DNA of 64,000 bases from Nocardioides sp. InS609-2 (GCF_023208195.1 NZ_CP060034.1:2232001-2296000), one strand, 5' to 3'. Counted from the stretch's first letter, positions 16,586 through 25,680 are shown. Numbers and translations are program-made. The notes: generated by a model from the letters alone, not told the origin.

Positions 16586-18943
16586 TCAGCGCAGCGCCAG
16601 CGCCGCCAGCGCGGCGTTGACGACCGACCCAGAGTCCAGGTCGTGGGCGCGATACAGATCAGCCACCGTGCCCGACTGCCCGAAGCTGTCGACACCCAGC
16701 GAGACGCACGGGGCAGCAAGCGCACTGCCGAGCCACGACATGGTGTGGGACGAGGCGTCGTGCACGGTCACCACGGGTGCGTTCATGTCGAACGCCTGCC
16801 GCACGGCGCCCGCAATCGAGGGCGTGGTGGCGGTGCGGATGCCCTGTCGCAGGGTGCGCTGCCACGCGGCGTACAGGCGGTCGACGGAGGTGACGTCGAC
16901 GACGTGGGCACGCACGCCTTCACTTTCGAGCTCGGCGGCGGCGAGCAGGGCTTCGGGCACGGTCGCGCCGCAAGCAGCAATCTGTACGACGGGCCCGTCG
17001 CTGTCGCCGCGCGGGGACTCGACGAGGCGGTAGGCGCCCGACAGCACCTGACGGCGCAGGGTCGCGTCGCCGATCCGCGACCGGGCCGCCTCGAACGGCG
17101 CCTGGTCGAGCGGGCGCGTGGTCAGCCGGAAGTAGTAGGAGCCGTCCTCGACCTTGCCGACCGCGTCGGCCTTCGCGCCACCCGGCGCCGCGGCGGCGGC
17201 AATGTCGCCGAGGGCCGCGCAGAGCAGCCAGTCGAGCGCGACGCCGTACGCCGGCTCGAGCAGGGTGACGTTGGGCAGCTCCATGCCGACGCTGGCGGTG
17301 ATCGTCGACTGGTGCGCGCCACCCTCGGGCGCGAGCGTGACGCCGCTCGGCGTGCCGGCGACGACGAACCGCGCGCCGGAGTAGACCGAGTAGATGAACG
17401 CATCGAGCCCGCGGAGCACGAACGGGTCGTAGAGCGTGCCGACCGGCAGCAGCACCTGGTCGGAGAGGTCCCACGTGAGGCCGAGCTGGCCGAGCAGGAG
17501 GAACAGGTTCATCTCTGAGATGCCGAGCTCGATGTGCTGCCCGGTGGGGCCTTCGTGCCACTTGACCATCGGATCCTCGGACCAGCGCGGCCGGTCGGTC
17601 GGCGCGAACACCCCGGCACGGTTGATGAATCCCGCCAGGTTGGTGCTCGTCGCGACGTCGGGCGCGGTCGTCACTAGGTGCTTGCCGACCGACTCGTCGC
17701 GCGAGAGCCCGACCAAGATCCGGCCGAACGCCTCCTGCGTCGAGATCGGCTTTCCGGAGCGGAAGTCCGTCGAGGACGGTACGACGACCGCCGGGCGCGA
17801 CGTGCGCACCGGCTTCTGCAGGGCCTCGGCACGCACCCCGGCCCACTGACCCGCGGGTGTGGTCGGGTCGAGCCGGTCCCACTCGTCAGGCGTGGTGAGC
17901 CCGGTCTCGGCGCGCAGCGCGTCGATCTGGTCGCCGGAGAGCAGGGCGCTGTGGTTGCGCGGGTTGCCCGCGATCGGAAGGCCCCAGCCCTTCACCGTGT
18001 AGGCGAAGACGACGCTCGGCCGGGAGGTCTCGGCGTCGCACTGGGCGAACGCCTCGAGCATCGCGCCCATGTCGTGGCCGCCGAGGTCGGTGACCAGCAG
18101 GGCGAGCTCGTCGTCGGGCACGTCGGCGAGGAAGTCGGCCACGGCCGCGGGCGCACCGTTGACGAAACGGGTGCGGATCTCGGCGGGCGGGAGGCCGAAG
18201 AGCGCCTGGTAGCGCTCGTTGGGCATCACGTCGATCCAGGTCTCGAGCTCCGGGCACGCGACGTACGCCTTCTGGAGGCGCGGGCCGTACTTCACCTCGA
18301 CGACGTGCCAGCCGGCTGCCTGGAACTGGGAGCGCCACTGCTCGATGCGGATGCCCGGGATCACGCGGTCGAGCGACTGACGGTTGAAGTCCACGATCCA
18401 CATCACGTTGCCGAGGCCGGTGGTGGCGTCGTCGGCGAGCGCCTCCCAGATGTTGCCCTCGTCGAGCTCGGCGTCGCCGAGCATCGCGACGAAACGGCTG
18501 GCCGGACGCGGTCCGAAGTGCGCGTCGACGTAGCGGCGGGCGGCGGCGGCGAACAGCGGCGCGGCCGGCCCGAGACCCACCGAGCCGGTGGAGAAGTCCA
18601 CGGGGTCGGGGTCCTTGGTGCGGCTGGGGTACGACTGCAGGCCGCCGTACTCGCGCAGGCGCGTGAGGTAGGACCGGTCGAGGTTGCCCAGCAGGTACTG
18701 GATCGCATGGAAGACCGGGCTCGCGTGCGGCTTCACGCTGACCCGGTCCGGCGCCTCGAGGTGGGCGAAGTAGAGCGCCGTCATCGTGGTCACCAGCGAG
18801 GCGCTGGATGCCTGGTGTCCGCCGACCTTCACGCCGTCGCCGGTGTCGCGTTCGCGGTTGGCGGCGTCGACGATGCGGGTCGACAGCCACAGCACCCGCT
18901 GGGCGATCTCGTCGAGAAGGGCGTGATCGGGTGCGTGAGGCAT
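16586..18943 (-). CDS. Homodimeric 2-oxoacid dehydrogenase E1 / transketolase-like ThDP enzyme
   Basis: The protein has 785 residues, shorter than AceE (~890-920) but with the same order: ThDP-binding half (VGGHQASSASLVTTMTALYFAHL, LGDAELDEGNIWEALADDA..VMWIVDFNRQSLD), Pyr domain with IELGISEMNLFLLLGQLGL, and a C-terminal transketolase-like domain. The usual GDG is GDA here. It sits 4 bases downstream of acdS and under the same GntR regulator. ACC deaminase yields 2-oxobutanoate, so oxidative decarboxylation of that acid is a natural job. A true transketolase would be ~700 residues and differ around the GDG motif. No E2/E3 gene is adjacent. Confidence 0.75.
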   Translation of the reverse strand: MPHAPDHALLDEIAQRVLWLSTRIVDAANRERDTGDGVKVGGHQASSASLVTTMTALYFAHLEAPDRVSVKPHASPVFHAIQYLLGNLDRSYLTRLREYGGLQSYPSRTKDPDPVDFSTGSVGLGPAAPLFAAAARRYVDAHFGPRPASRFVAMLGDAELDEGNIWEALADDATTGLGNVMWIVDFNRQSLDRVIPGIRIEQWRSQFQAAGWHVVEVKYGPRLQKAYVACPELETWIDVMPNERYQALFGLPPAEIRTRFVNGAPAAVADFLADVPDDELALLVTDLGGHDMGAMLEAFAQCDAETSRPSVVFAYTVKGWGLPIAGNPRNHSALLSGDQIDALRAETGLTTPDEWDRLDPTTPAGQWAGVRAEALQKPVRTSRPAVVVPSSTDFRSGKPISTQEAFGRILVGLSRDESVGKHLVTTAPDVATSTNLAGFINRAGVFAPTDRPRWSEDPMVKWHEGPTGQHIELGISEMNLFLLLGQLGLTWDLSDQVLLPVGTLYDPFVLRGLDAFIYSVYSGARFVVAGTPSGVTLAPEGGAHQSTITASVGMELPNVTLLEPAYGVALDWLLCAALGDIAAAAAPGGAKADAVGKVEDGSYYFRLTTRPLDQAPFEAARSRIGDATLRRQVLSGAYRLVESPRGDSDGPVVQIAACGATVPEALLAAAELESEGVRAHVVDVTSVDRLYAAWQRTLRQGIRTATTPSIAGAVRQAFDMNAPVVTVHDASSHTMSWLGSALAAPCVSLGVDSFGQSGTVADLYRAHDLDSGSVVNAALAALALR

Positions 18944-18947
18944 GGGG

Positions 18948-19988
18948 TCAGACTTCCAGAGCCTGGGTGTGGGTGAACAGCCCGCTGTAGGCGTTGAGCG
19001 CCGGCTGGCCGCCGAGGTGCGCGTAGAGGACGTGCGAGTCCTGGTCGATGTCGCCGCGGCCGACGAGGTCGATCAGGCCGGCCATCGACTTCCCCTCGTA
19101 AACCGGGTCGATGATCATGCCCTCGAGCTGGCCGGTCAGCCGGATCGCATCGAGGGTCGACTGCACGGGGATGCCGTACAGGTCGCCTGCCCAGCCGCCC
19201 AGCACGGTGATCTCGTCGTCACGCAGGTCGCGGCCGAGCCCGATCAGCTCGGCCGTGTTGCGGGCGATCCGCTCGACCTGGTCATGGGTCTCCCTCAGCT
19301 TGGCGCTGGCGTCGATGCCGATGACGCGGCGCGGCCGGCCGCCGGCCTCCTCGAGCGCAGCGAACCCGGCGATCATCCCGGCATGCGTCGAGCCGGTGAC
19401 CGAGCAGACCACGATGGTGTCGAAGAAGACGCCCAGCTCCCGCTCCTGCTCCTCGACCTCGTAGGCCCAGTTGACGAAGCCGAGCCCGCCGAGCCGGTGG
19501 TCGGACGCGCCGGCCGGGATCGCGTACGGCGTCCCGCCGCGGCGCTGGACGTCCTCGATCGCCTGGCTCCACGAGTCCTTGAAGCCGATGCCGAAGCCGG
19601 CTGGGTCAAGGCGCACCTCCGCGCCCATGATCCGGCTCAGCATGATGTTGCCGACGCGGTCGTTGACGCAGTCGGGCCAGTCGACCCAGTTCTCCTGCAC
19701 CAGCACGGCCTTCATGCCGGTCCTGGCAGCGACCGCGGCCACCTGCCGCGTGTGGTTGGACTGGTAGCCGCCGATGCTCACCAGCGTGTCGGCGCCCTGC
19801 GCGATCGCGTCGGGCACGAGGTACTCCAGTTTGCGCGTCTTGTTGCCGCCGTACGCGAGACCGGAATTGCAGTCCTCGCGCTTGGCCCAGACCTGCGGGC
19901 CGCCGAGGTGCGCGGTCAGCCGTTCGAGCCGGTGCACCGGACTCGGCCCGAAGGTCAGCGGCTGGCGGGGGAAGTCGTGGATGGACAT
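18948..19988 (-). CDS. acdS: 1-aminocyclopropane-1-carboxylate deaminase
   Basis: The protein has 346 residues. The pyridoxal-phosphate lysine lies in [17 protein letters not shown], and [54 protein letters not shown] and [16 protein letters not shown] follow in the order and spacing of characterised AcdS proteins. This separates it from D-cysteine desulfhydrases of the same fold. It converts ACC, the plant ethylene precursor, to 2-oxobutanoate and ammonia. AAGAAGG precedes the ATG at 19988. The operon order is GntR regulator, acdS, E1-like enzyme. Confidence 0.88.
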   Translation of the reverse strand: MSIHDFPRQPLTFGPSPVHRLERLTAHLGGPQVWAKREDCNSGLAYGGNKTRKLEYLVPDAIAQGADTLVSIGGYQSNHTRQVAAVAARTGMKAVLVQENWVDWPDCVNDRVGNIMLSRIMGAEVRLDPAGFGIGFKDSWSQAIEDVQRRGGTPYAIPAGASDHRLGGLGFVNWAYEVEEQERELGVFFDTIVVCSVTGSTHAGMIAGFAALEEAGGRPRRVIGIDASAKLRETHDQVERIARNTAELIGLGRDLRDDEITVLGGWAGDLYGIPVQSTLDAIRLTGQLEGMIIDPVYEGKSMAGLIDLVGRGDIDQDSHVLYAHLGGQPALNAYSGLFTHTQALEV

Positions 19989-20004
19989 GTCGTGCCTTCT
20001 TTCG

Positions 20005-20652
20005 TCAGTCTTCGGTCTCGAGGGAGTGCCAGGTGTCGAAGGCGACCCGTGCGGCTGCCTCGGCGTCGCCGGCCTCGCAGTGGGAGATGAGCTGCTCATG
20101 CAGCGCGACCGAGTCGCGGCCGGTCAGGCCCGCGAAGCGCAGCAGCTCCGCGCGTCGTACGACGGGAGTGAACTGCGCGAGTACGGCGACGATGGCGCGG
20201 TTGTCGGCCACCCCGACCGGCACACCGTGGAGCTCGTCGTCGGCCTCCAGCGCCGCGGCGATGTCGCCACTGCGCAGGGCAGCGCGGAACCTGCGATTGG
20301 CGGCACGCATCGCCTTGATGTCCTTCGCGGTCAGGGCGGCGACGGACTCGCGCACCGCCACCTCGTGCATGGCGGCCACGACGTCGCGGGCCTCGCGCAC
20401 GGCGCGCACGTCGAGGGTGGTCACGACGGTCGACCGGCCGGGGCTTGCGACGACGAGCCCGGCCTCGCCGAGACGCTGGAGCGCCTCGCGCACCGGGGTC
20501 CGGCTGACACCGAGCCAGTCGGCGAGCTCGAGGTCGCGCAGCTGCTCACCGGGCGCGAGCGTGCCCTCGACGATGGCGTCCTGAAGGCGGCGGTGGACGT
20601 CATCGCGCAGCAGCGAACGGCTGATAGAGGGAGCGTCCTGCGGAATGGGCAT
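20005..20652 (-). CDS. GntR-family (FCD domain) regulator of the acdS operon
   Basis: The protein has 215 residues. The N-terminal winged helix ([53 protein letters not shown]) is GntR-type; the C-terminal all-helical FCD domain has Asp/His residues (ADDELHG, SHCEAGD) in metal-binding positions. It is first in the operon, 16 bases before acdS. A perfect 12-bp palindrome abuts its start codon, so it probably represses its own operon and responds to an acidic metabolite such as ACC or 2-oxobutanoate (inference). In most proteobacteria acdS is controlled by an Lrp-type AcdR, so this would be a different circuit. Confidence 0.85.
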   Translation of the reverse strand: MPIPQDAPSISRSLLRDDVHRRLQDAIVEGTLAPGEQLRDLELADWLGVSRTPVREALQRLGEAGLVVASPGRSTVVTTLDVRAVREARDVVAAMHEVAVRESVAALTAKDIKAMRAANRRFRAALRSGDIAAALEADDELHGVPVGVADNRAIVAVLAQFTPVVRRAELLRFAGLTGRDSVALHEQLISHCEAGDAEAAARVAFDTWHSLETED

Positions 20653-20664
20653 GCAATATATTGC
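20653..20664. promoter_or_regulatory. GCAATATATTGC palindrome at the acdS operon start
   Basis: This perfect 12-bp palindrome touches the GntR-type start codon. FCD/GntR operators are typically short, AT-centred palindromes of this length. It implies a short leader or leaderless transcript. Confidence 0.6.
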
Positions 20665-20765
20665 GCAGCGTGAGGCGAGTAGGTCAAGCCCGCGGCCCTA
20701 CCAAAGTCGCACCGGCGTCGACCTTTGCTCGATGCGCCGCGCGCCGCGCGACCTACGGTCGGGCC

Positions 20766-21251
20766 ATGAAGCGGCAGATCTGGGAGCTCACCGACGCGGG
20801 AGTGCACCACCGCGTCGAGGTGACGAGTGACGTCGGCCGCACGCTGCGCTGGTACGTCGACGACGACCTGGCCGTCGAGAAGAAGTCCATGGAGGACTGG
20901 TCACCGTCCGCCACTCGGGGCTGGGGTCACCGCGCCGCGCCAGCCTGTACGACGACCACCCTCGACGGCACACGCTGCTCGCCACGCTGGGCGGTGTGGC
21001 GGTGGTCGTCGTTACCCCTGGTCGGGGCAGCCATCCTGATCCCGCTGCTCGGCCTGATCCCCCGGCTCGACCTACCGTCGATCCTCTGGCCCGACGTCGA
21101 CCTGCCCGGCTGGCAGCTGCCCGGGTGGGTGCGATGGGTGCTCGACCACGCGAAGTACGTCGTCCCGGTGATCGTGGCCTACGCGGTGGCCCGGCCCGAG
21201 ATCAGGCGTCGGCGCCAGCAGCACGAGCAGCGCGGTCCCACAACGTCATGA
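20766..21251 (+). CDS. Membrane protein of unknown function with a probable internal double frameshift
   Basis: The open frame is 161 residues. Residues 1-44 (MKRQIWELTDAGVHHRVEVTSD...KKSMED) and the C-terminal part (LVGAAILIPLLGLIPRLDLPSI...WVRWVLDHAKYVVPVIVAYAVARPEIRRRR) look real and match each other's style. The middle, about residues 45-83, is unlikely sequence (WSPSATRGWGHRAAP). One frame back, the same DNA reads LVTVRHSGLGSPRRASLYDD..TLLATLGGVAVVVV, which is coherent. One base missing near 20896 and one extra near 21010 would explain this. The predicted intact protein is a beta domain followed by a membrane segment and a basic tail. Confidence 0.55.
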   Translation: MKRQIWELTDAGVHHRVEVTSDVGRTLRWYVDDDLAVEKKSMEDWSPSATRGWGHRAAPACTTTTLDGTRCSPRWAVWRWSSLPLVGAAILIPLLGLIPRLDLPSILWPDVDLPGWQLPGWVRWVLDHAKYVVPVIVAYAVARPEIRRRRQQHEQRGPTTS

Positions 21252-21269
21252 GTCCGCCGCGCGGAACGC

Positions 21270-21306
21270 GAGAACGCCGCCCCTTCGAGCGAAGGGGCGG
21301 CGTCTC
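21270..21306. terminator. Strong bidirectional hairpin terminator
   Basis: CGCCGCCCCTTC (21275-21286) pairs with GAAGGGGCGGCG (21291-21302), extended by GAGA/TCTC across one bulged A. It lies between convergent stops of the hypothetical membrane protein and the desaturase. Confidence 0.85.
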
Positions 21307-21324
21307 GGGTGGTACGGACGGGGC

Positions 21325-22560
21325 TCAGGCAGCGGCAGATTCCTGGGCGCGGCGGGCCTCCTGGGTGAGCCGGGCCTGGATGGCGCGACGTACCTTCGGG
21401 GTGCCGGTCGACATCTTGTATAGCTTGGTCAGCTGCTCCGGGGCGTTCGACACCTTCGTGGTGGCCAGCCAGCCGTTGGGCAGCGAGAGGCGCACGACCT
21501 TGTGCCACGCGGAGTAGACCTGCGGCACCAGCGGGCGCGAGCAGTAGTTGAGGCCGTACTTCTCGAAGAGCGCCTGCACCCTGGGCGCGATCTCGCCGTA
21601 CCGGTTGGACGGCAGGTCCGGGAACAGGTGGTGCTCGATCTGGTGCGAGAGGTTGCCCGACATGATGTGCATGAACTTCGAGCCGGAGATGTTGGCCGAG
21701 CCGAGCATCTGGCGGACGTACCAGTCACCCTTGGTCTCGCCTTCGATCGAGCGGCGCTCGAACGTCTCGACACCCTCGGGGAAGTGGCCGCACATGATGA
21801 TGGAGTGGCTCCACAGGTTGCGGATCGTGTTGGCCGTGAAGTTTGCCGCGATCGTCGAGAGGAACGAGCCGGTCGCCACCGACAGGGCCGGGTGGACGAC
21901 GTAGTCCTTGGTGACCTGGCGGCGGATCTTGGCGAGCACACCCTTGAGGTTCTTCTTGAACTCGGGGGTCTTGGTCGTGCCCTTCTTGGTGGCCGCGCCG
22001 AGCTCGAGGTCGTAGGCCGCGATGCCGTACTCGAAGAACATGGCGTTGATGAAGTTCCACAGCGGCTGCGCCAGGTGGAACGGCACCCACGGCTGGTCCT
22101 CGTCGACGCGCATGATGCCGTAGCCGAGGTCGTTGTCCTTGCCGACGACGTTCGTGTAGGTGTGGTGGATCTCGTTGTGGCTGTGCTTCCACTGCGCGGC
22201 CGGGGTCGCGGAGTCCCACTCCCAGGTGGTCGAGTGGATCTTCGGGTCGCGCATCCAGTCCCACTGGCCGTGGAGGATGTTGTGGCCGATCTCCATGTTG
22301 TCGAGGATCTTGGCCGCACTGAGGCCGGCGGTGCCCACGACCCACGCGGGCGGGAAGATGCTGAAGAGCAGGACCGCGCGCGAGCCGAGCTCGAGCGAGC
22401 GCTGGGTCGTGATCATCCGGCGGATGTACGCCGCGTCGCCAGCGCCGCGCGAGTCGATGACGTCCTGGCGGATGGCGTCGAGCTCGACGCCGATCTGCTC
22501 GATGTCGGCACGCGTCAGGTGCGCGATGGGGTTGTCGGCCTTCTTCTGGATGACAGTCAT
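21325..22560 (-). CDS. desA3: Acyl-CoA / fatty acid desaturase, DesA3-like
   Basis: The protein has 411 residues. The three histidine boxes of membrane di-iron desaturases are present: HNILHGQWDW, HSHNEIHHTYT and HQIEHHLFPDLP. Hydrophobic segments flank boxes 1 and 2 and an extra pair spans about residues 225-255. It should introduce a cis double bond (Delta-9 in the mycobacterial homologue DesA3) into stearoyl-type acyl chains, using electrons from the oxidoreductase encoded 61 bases upstream. The same gene order (reductase then desaturase) is known from M. tuberculosis Rv3230c-Rv3229c. The divergent PucR-like gene is a candidate regulator. Confidence 0.9.
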   Translation of the reverse strand: MTVIQKKADNPIAHLTRADIEQIGVELDAIRQDVIDSRGAGDAAYIRRMITTQRSLELGSRAVLLFSIFPPAWVVGTAGLSAAKILDNMEIGHNILHGQWDWMRDPKIHSTTWEWDSATPAAQWKHSHNEIHHTYTNVVGKDNDLGYGIMRVDEDQPWVPFHLAQPLWNFINAMFFEYGIAAYDLELGAATKKGTTKTPEFKKNLKGVLAKIRRQVTKDYVVHPALSVATGSFLSTIAANFTANTIRNLWSHSIIMCGHFPEGVETFERRSIEGETKGDWYVRQMLGSANISGSKFMHIMSGNLSHQIEHHLFPDLPSNRYGEIAPRVQALFEKYGLNYCSRPLVPQVYSAWHKVVRLSLPNGWLATTKVSNAPEQLTKLYKMSTGTPKVRRAIQARLTQEARRAQESAAA

Positions 22561-22621
22561 GTGCGTCTCCTTGATCGTTGGTCGAGTGCGGCCGAGGAAC
22601 GAGGCCGTGTATCCATACCGG

Positions 22622-23725
22622 TCAGTGGTCGATGTGGCAGGCGCCGGCGGCGGCGCTGATGCAGGGCTGGATCTTGATGTCGTTGCTCTCGCCCGGGACA
22701 GCGGTGGTGATCTCGCCGTTGCGCAGATCGCGCACGCTGCCCTCGCGCAGCGGCAACACGCAGCCGAAGCAGATGCCCATCCGGCAACCGCTCGGCATGA
22801 GTACGCCGGCGGCCTCGGCCGCGTCGAGTATCGGGGTCGCGCCGTCGGCCTCGACCTGCTGTTCGCCGCGCAGGAACGAGACGGTGCCGCCCTGGCCGGC
22901 GGCGACGCGGGCCGTGCGGAACTGCTCGGTGAAGAGCGCCAGGCCGGCCCGGTCGTGGTGCTCGGCGAGTGCGTCGAGCAGGCCGCCGGGTCCGCACGCG
23001 AACGTCGTACGGGCGCCGAGGTCGGGGAACAGGTCGGTCAGCCGCTCGACGTCGAGCACACCGTGCACGTCGTCGTAGCGCGCGACGAGCGAGATCGCCC
23101 CGGCCGCGTCGAGGGCCTCGAGGTCGCGGATGAAGATCGAGTCGGGGCGGCTCGGCGCTACGTGCACCACGACGATGTCGTAGTCGGCGCTGCGCGGGAG
23201 GCGCAGCACGCCGTCGTCGGTGGACGGGAACAGGTTGCGCAGCATGCCGATGACCGGCGTGATGCCGGACCCGGCGGTAACGAAGAGCAGCTTGCCGCCG
23301 TCGGTCGGGAGCACGAACTCACCGGCCGCCTGCTCGAGGTGCACCAGGGTGCCCTTCTCGGAGCGGTGCACGAGGTGGTTGCTGACCAGGCCGTCGGGCA
23401 CGGCCTTGACCGTGATCGAGATCAGGCCGTCGGCGCGGGGGCCGTGGGTCAGGGAGTAGGCGCGCCAGAGGCGCACGCCGTCGACGTCGATGCCGATCCG
23501 GACGTACTGACCGGGCAGGTGACCGGCCCAGTCGGCACCCGGACGGATGACGATGGTGGCCGCATCGGGGGTCTCGGGCTCGACGGAGACGATGCGTCCG
23601 CGCAGGTCGGCACCGGCTCGGAGGGGGGCGAAGAGGTCGAGGAAGTCGGCCGGCACCAGCGGGGTGGTGGCAGCCTCGACGACGCGGGTCACGCGATCGC
23701 GCAGCTTCGGACTCATGACATCCAT
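22622..23725 (-). CDS. Ferredoxin-NAD(P) oxidoreductase with fused 2Fe-2S domain, desaturase partner
   Basis: The protein has 367 residues. An FAD domain (WRAYSLTHGP, the RxYSL motif) is followed by an NAD(P) domain (LLFVTAGSGITPVIGMLRNL, ACGPGGLLDALAEHH) and a plant-type ferredoxin domain with CRMGICFGC plus a downstream Cys (QPCISAAAG), completing a [2Fe-2S] site. It passes electrons from NAD(P)H to the DesA3-like desaturase next in the operon, as Rv3230c does. The start at 23725 has AGGAG nine bases upstream; MSPKLRDRV four codons later is a possible alternative. Confidence 0.9.
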   Translation of the reverse strand: MDVMSPKLRDRVTRVVEAATTPLVPADFLDLFAPLRAGADLRGRIVSVEPETPDAATIVIRPGADWAGHLPGQYVRIGIDVDGVRLWRAYSLTHGPRADGLISITVKAVPDGLVSNHLVHRSEKGTLVHLEQAAGEFVLPTDGGKLLFVTAGSGITPVIGMLRNLFPSTDDGVLRLPRSADYDIVVVHVAPSRPDSIFIRDLEALDAAGAISLVARYDDVHGVLDVERLTDLFPDLGARTTFACGPGGLLDALAEHHDRAGLALFTEQFRTARVAAGQGGTVSFLRGEQQVEADGATPILDAAEAAGVLMPSGCRMGICFGCVLPLREGSVRDLRNGEITTAVPGESNDIKIQPCISAAAGACHIDH

Positions 23726-23802
23726 CGTGTCTGACTCCTAAGATGAATCCCTGACCTCCCGGCGTGAACCTGTCGCCGATTATTGTTCGCAAAGGACAAA
23801 GA

Positions 23803-24963
23803 ATGGACGCTGCCCCTCGCCTCGACGTCCGCCTGATCGAGGTTTTGCGCACCCAGCTGCCCGAGGTGGCCACTCACACCATCGACGCCGTACGCGACGA
23901 GGTGCCGGCCTACACGCGCGACTTCGGCGGCCCGCTCGCCGCCAACATCGAGAACGCCGTGCAGATGGCGCTGGCCGGCTTCCTCCGGCTGGCCGGCCGG
24001 GGCGCGACCAGCGATCCCGGCACCCCGCTCACCCCCGCACTCGACGGCGCCTACGCACTCGGCCGCGGCGAGGCCCGCAGCGGCCGCTCGGCCGACGCGT
24101 TGCTCGCCGCCTATCGGGTCGGCGCCCGGGTCGCGTGGCGCGAGCTGTCGGCGATCGCGGTGGAGTCGGGTGTCGAGGCCGATGTGGTGGCGTCGTTCGC
24201 CGAGCTCGTCTTCGCCTACATCGACGAGCTCTCGGCGGCCAGCGTCGCGGGCCACGCCGACGAGCTCGAGACCACCGGCCGGGTGCTGCACCAGCGGCTC
24301 GACCAGCTCGGCCAGGCGCTGCTGCGCGGCGACAAGCCCGAAGCCCTCGACCAGTCCGCCGACCGCGCCGACTGGAAGCCGCCGCGCACGCTGACCGCCG
24401 TACTCCTGCCGCAGGCCCAGGTGCGCCAGGTGCTCGGTCTGGTCGACAGCCGCACCCTGCATCCCTCCGAGGCCCCGGGCCTGCCCGACGGCCTGGCCGC
24501 GCTACTGGTGGCCGAGCTGGGCGGCCCCTCGCGCACCCGGTTGCTCGAGATCCTCAACGGCCGGCACGCCGTCGCCGGGCCGGAGCGGCCGTGGCAGGAC
24601 GTGCGTACGTCGTACCTCCGGGCGGTCCGGGCACTCGAGCTGAGCTCGACCGGCCTGGAGGCCATCGACACCGAGGCCAGGCTGGTCGACCTGGTCGTCA
24701 GCGCCGACGCCGACGCGCTGGCCGACCTGCGTCGCCGGGCGCTCGCGCCGCTCGACGACCTACGCCCGTCGACCCGGGAGAAGCTGACCGAGACCTTGCG
24801 CGCCTGGCTGCTCCACCACGGTCGGCGCGAGGAGATCGCGGCCGTGCTGTTCGTGCACCCGCAGACCGTGCGCTATCGCATGGGTCAGCTGCGCGAGGCG
24901 TACGGCGACGCGCTCGACGATCCCGACACCGTGCTCGCGCTGACGGTCGCGCTGGCCGTCTGA
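23803..24963 (+). CDS. PucR-type helix-turn-helix regulator
   Basis: The protein has 386 residues. The N-terminal helical region (RsbRD-like, RLIEVLRTQLPEVATHTIDAVRDEVPAY) spans about residues 8-160. A GGDEF-like linker region follows. The C-terminal PucR-type HTH (LRAWLLHHGRREEIAAVLFVHPQTVRYRMGQLREAYGDAL) is textbook for this family. It is divergent from the reductase/desaturase operon with only 77 bases between starts, so control of unsaturated fatty-acid synthesis is the likely role. The ATG at 23803 is preceded by AAAGGACAAAGA. Confidence 0.85.
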   Translation: MDAAPRLDVRLIEVLRTQLPEVATHTIDAVRDEVPAYTRDFGGPLAANIENAVQMALAGFLRLAGRGATSDPGTPLTPALDGAYALGRGEARSGRSADALLAAYRVGARVAWRELSAIAVESGVEADVVASFAELVFAYIDELSAASVAGHADELETTGRVLHQRLDQLGQALLRGDKPEALDQSADRADWKPPRTLTAVLLPQAQVRQVLGLVDSRTLHPSEAPGLPDGLAALLVAELGGPSRTRLLEILNGRHAVAGPERPWQDVRTSYLRAVRALELSSTGLEAIDTEARLVDLVVSADADALADLRRRALAPLDDLRPSTREKLTETLRAWLLHHGRREEIAAVLFVHPQTVRYRMGQLREAYGDALDDPDTVLALTVALAV

Positions 24964-25002
24964 CTCCGGCGCGGGCTCCGCCGGCCGCCCTGGTGAGAGC
25001 GG

Positions 25003-25611
25003 TCATCCACCGAGGCGCCGCTGCGCCAGGTCGGCCTGCGCCATCCGGCGCAGGTAGACCAGCACCGGCTCGGACAGCAGCGTGCCCAGCACGGCGTACG
25101 TCGTCGCGTTGTCGCGGCCCATGACGTCCATGCCCTCGAGGTCCGCCCCAGCCACCGTGGCGGCGGCGCGGGCGTAGGTGTCGAGCCGGTCGTCGGAGAG
25201 TGGCTGCCCAGCGGCATCCATGGCGTCGAGTGCCGCCGCGAGCGCAGTGGCGTGGCGTGCTTCTGCCGACCAGCCGACGCGCTCCGCGAGATCGGCGACG
25301 CGCCGGGTCGAGTGCTCACTGGGCGCATTGGCGGGCTCGGGGGACAACGCCACATGTGCCCCTCCGACCGCCTCACCTAGGGGCAGCCGGTCGTCGTCGA
25401 CCGCCACGAGGACGGCCCGGACCCGCTCGAGCGACATGCCGGCCACCTCGACCAGCGCGCGGACGAGCCGCAGCCGATCGACGTGCCCGACGTTGTAGTG
25501 CGCCCGGGTCGCGCCGGCCGCCTCCCCGGGGGCCAGCAGTCCCTCGCGCAGGTAGAACTTGACTGTCGCGACGGGTACGCCGCTGCGCCGCGACAGCTCC
25601 GACATCCACAT
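25003..25611 (-). CDS. MerR-family regulator
   Basis: The protein has 202 residues. The HTH MSELSRRSGVPVATVKFYLREGLLAPGEAAGATRAHYNVGHVDRLRLVRAL is MerR-type, and a helical effector domain without metal-binding Cys follows. A longer open frame (to 25641) would place the start inside the operator, so ATG at 25611 is preferred; ATG at 25605 is also possible. It is divergent from a small membrane protein gene. Two spaced operators in between strongly suggest that the two form one regulatory unit. Confidence 0.85.
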   Translation of the reverse strand: MWMSELSRRSGVPVATVKFYLREGLLAPGEAAGATRAHYNVGHVDRLRLVRALVEVAGMSLERVRAVLVAVDDDRLPLGEAVGGAHVALSPEPANAPSEHSTRRVADLAERVGWSAEARHATALAAALDAMDAAGQPLSDDRLDTYARAAATVAGADLEGMDVMGRDNATTYAVLGTLLSEPVLVYLRRMAQADLAQRRLGG

Positions 25612-25620
25612 GGAGCCATC

Positions 25621-25670
25621 TTGACATATTGGACAGTTCACTATCCAATATTGGAAAGCCCACTATCCAA
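25621..25670. promoter_or_regulatory. Promoter and twin TTGGA-N10-TCCAA operators, MerR / membrane protein
   Basis: TTGGA (25629-25633) with TCCAA (25644-25648), and again TTGGA (25651-25655) with TCCAA (25666-25670), are identical half-sites with identical spacing repeated 22 bp apart, about two helical turns. TTGACA at 25621-25626 can serve as a -35 box, with TATCCA (25643-25648) as a weak -10, for the plus-strand gene. AAAGGAG (25669-25675) is its ribosome site. Confidence 0.7.
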
Positions 25671-25680
25671 AGGAGTTCAC

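Noticed and set aside
16586..18943. Bona fide transketolase of the pentose phosphate pathway
   Set aside because: Length, the LGDAELDEGN region and operon with acdS fit an AceE-like E1 better than the ~700-residue transketolase.
25612..25641. Earlier MerR start at 25641 (MNCPICQDGS)
   Set aside because: It would lie inside the paired operators and adds residues absent from MerR proteins.
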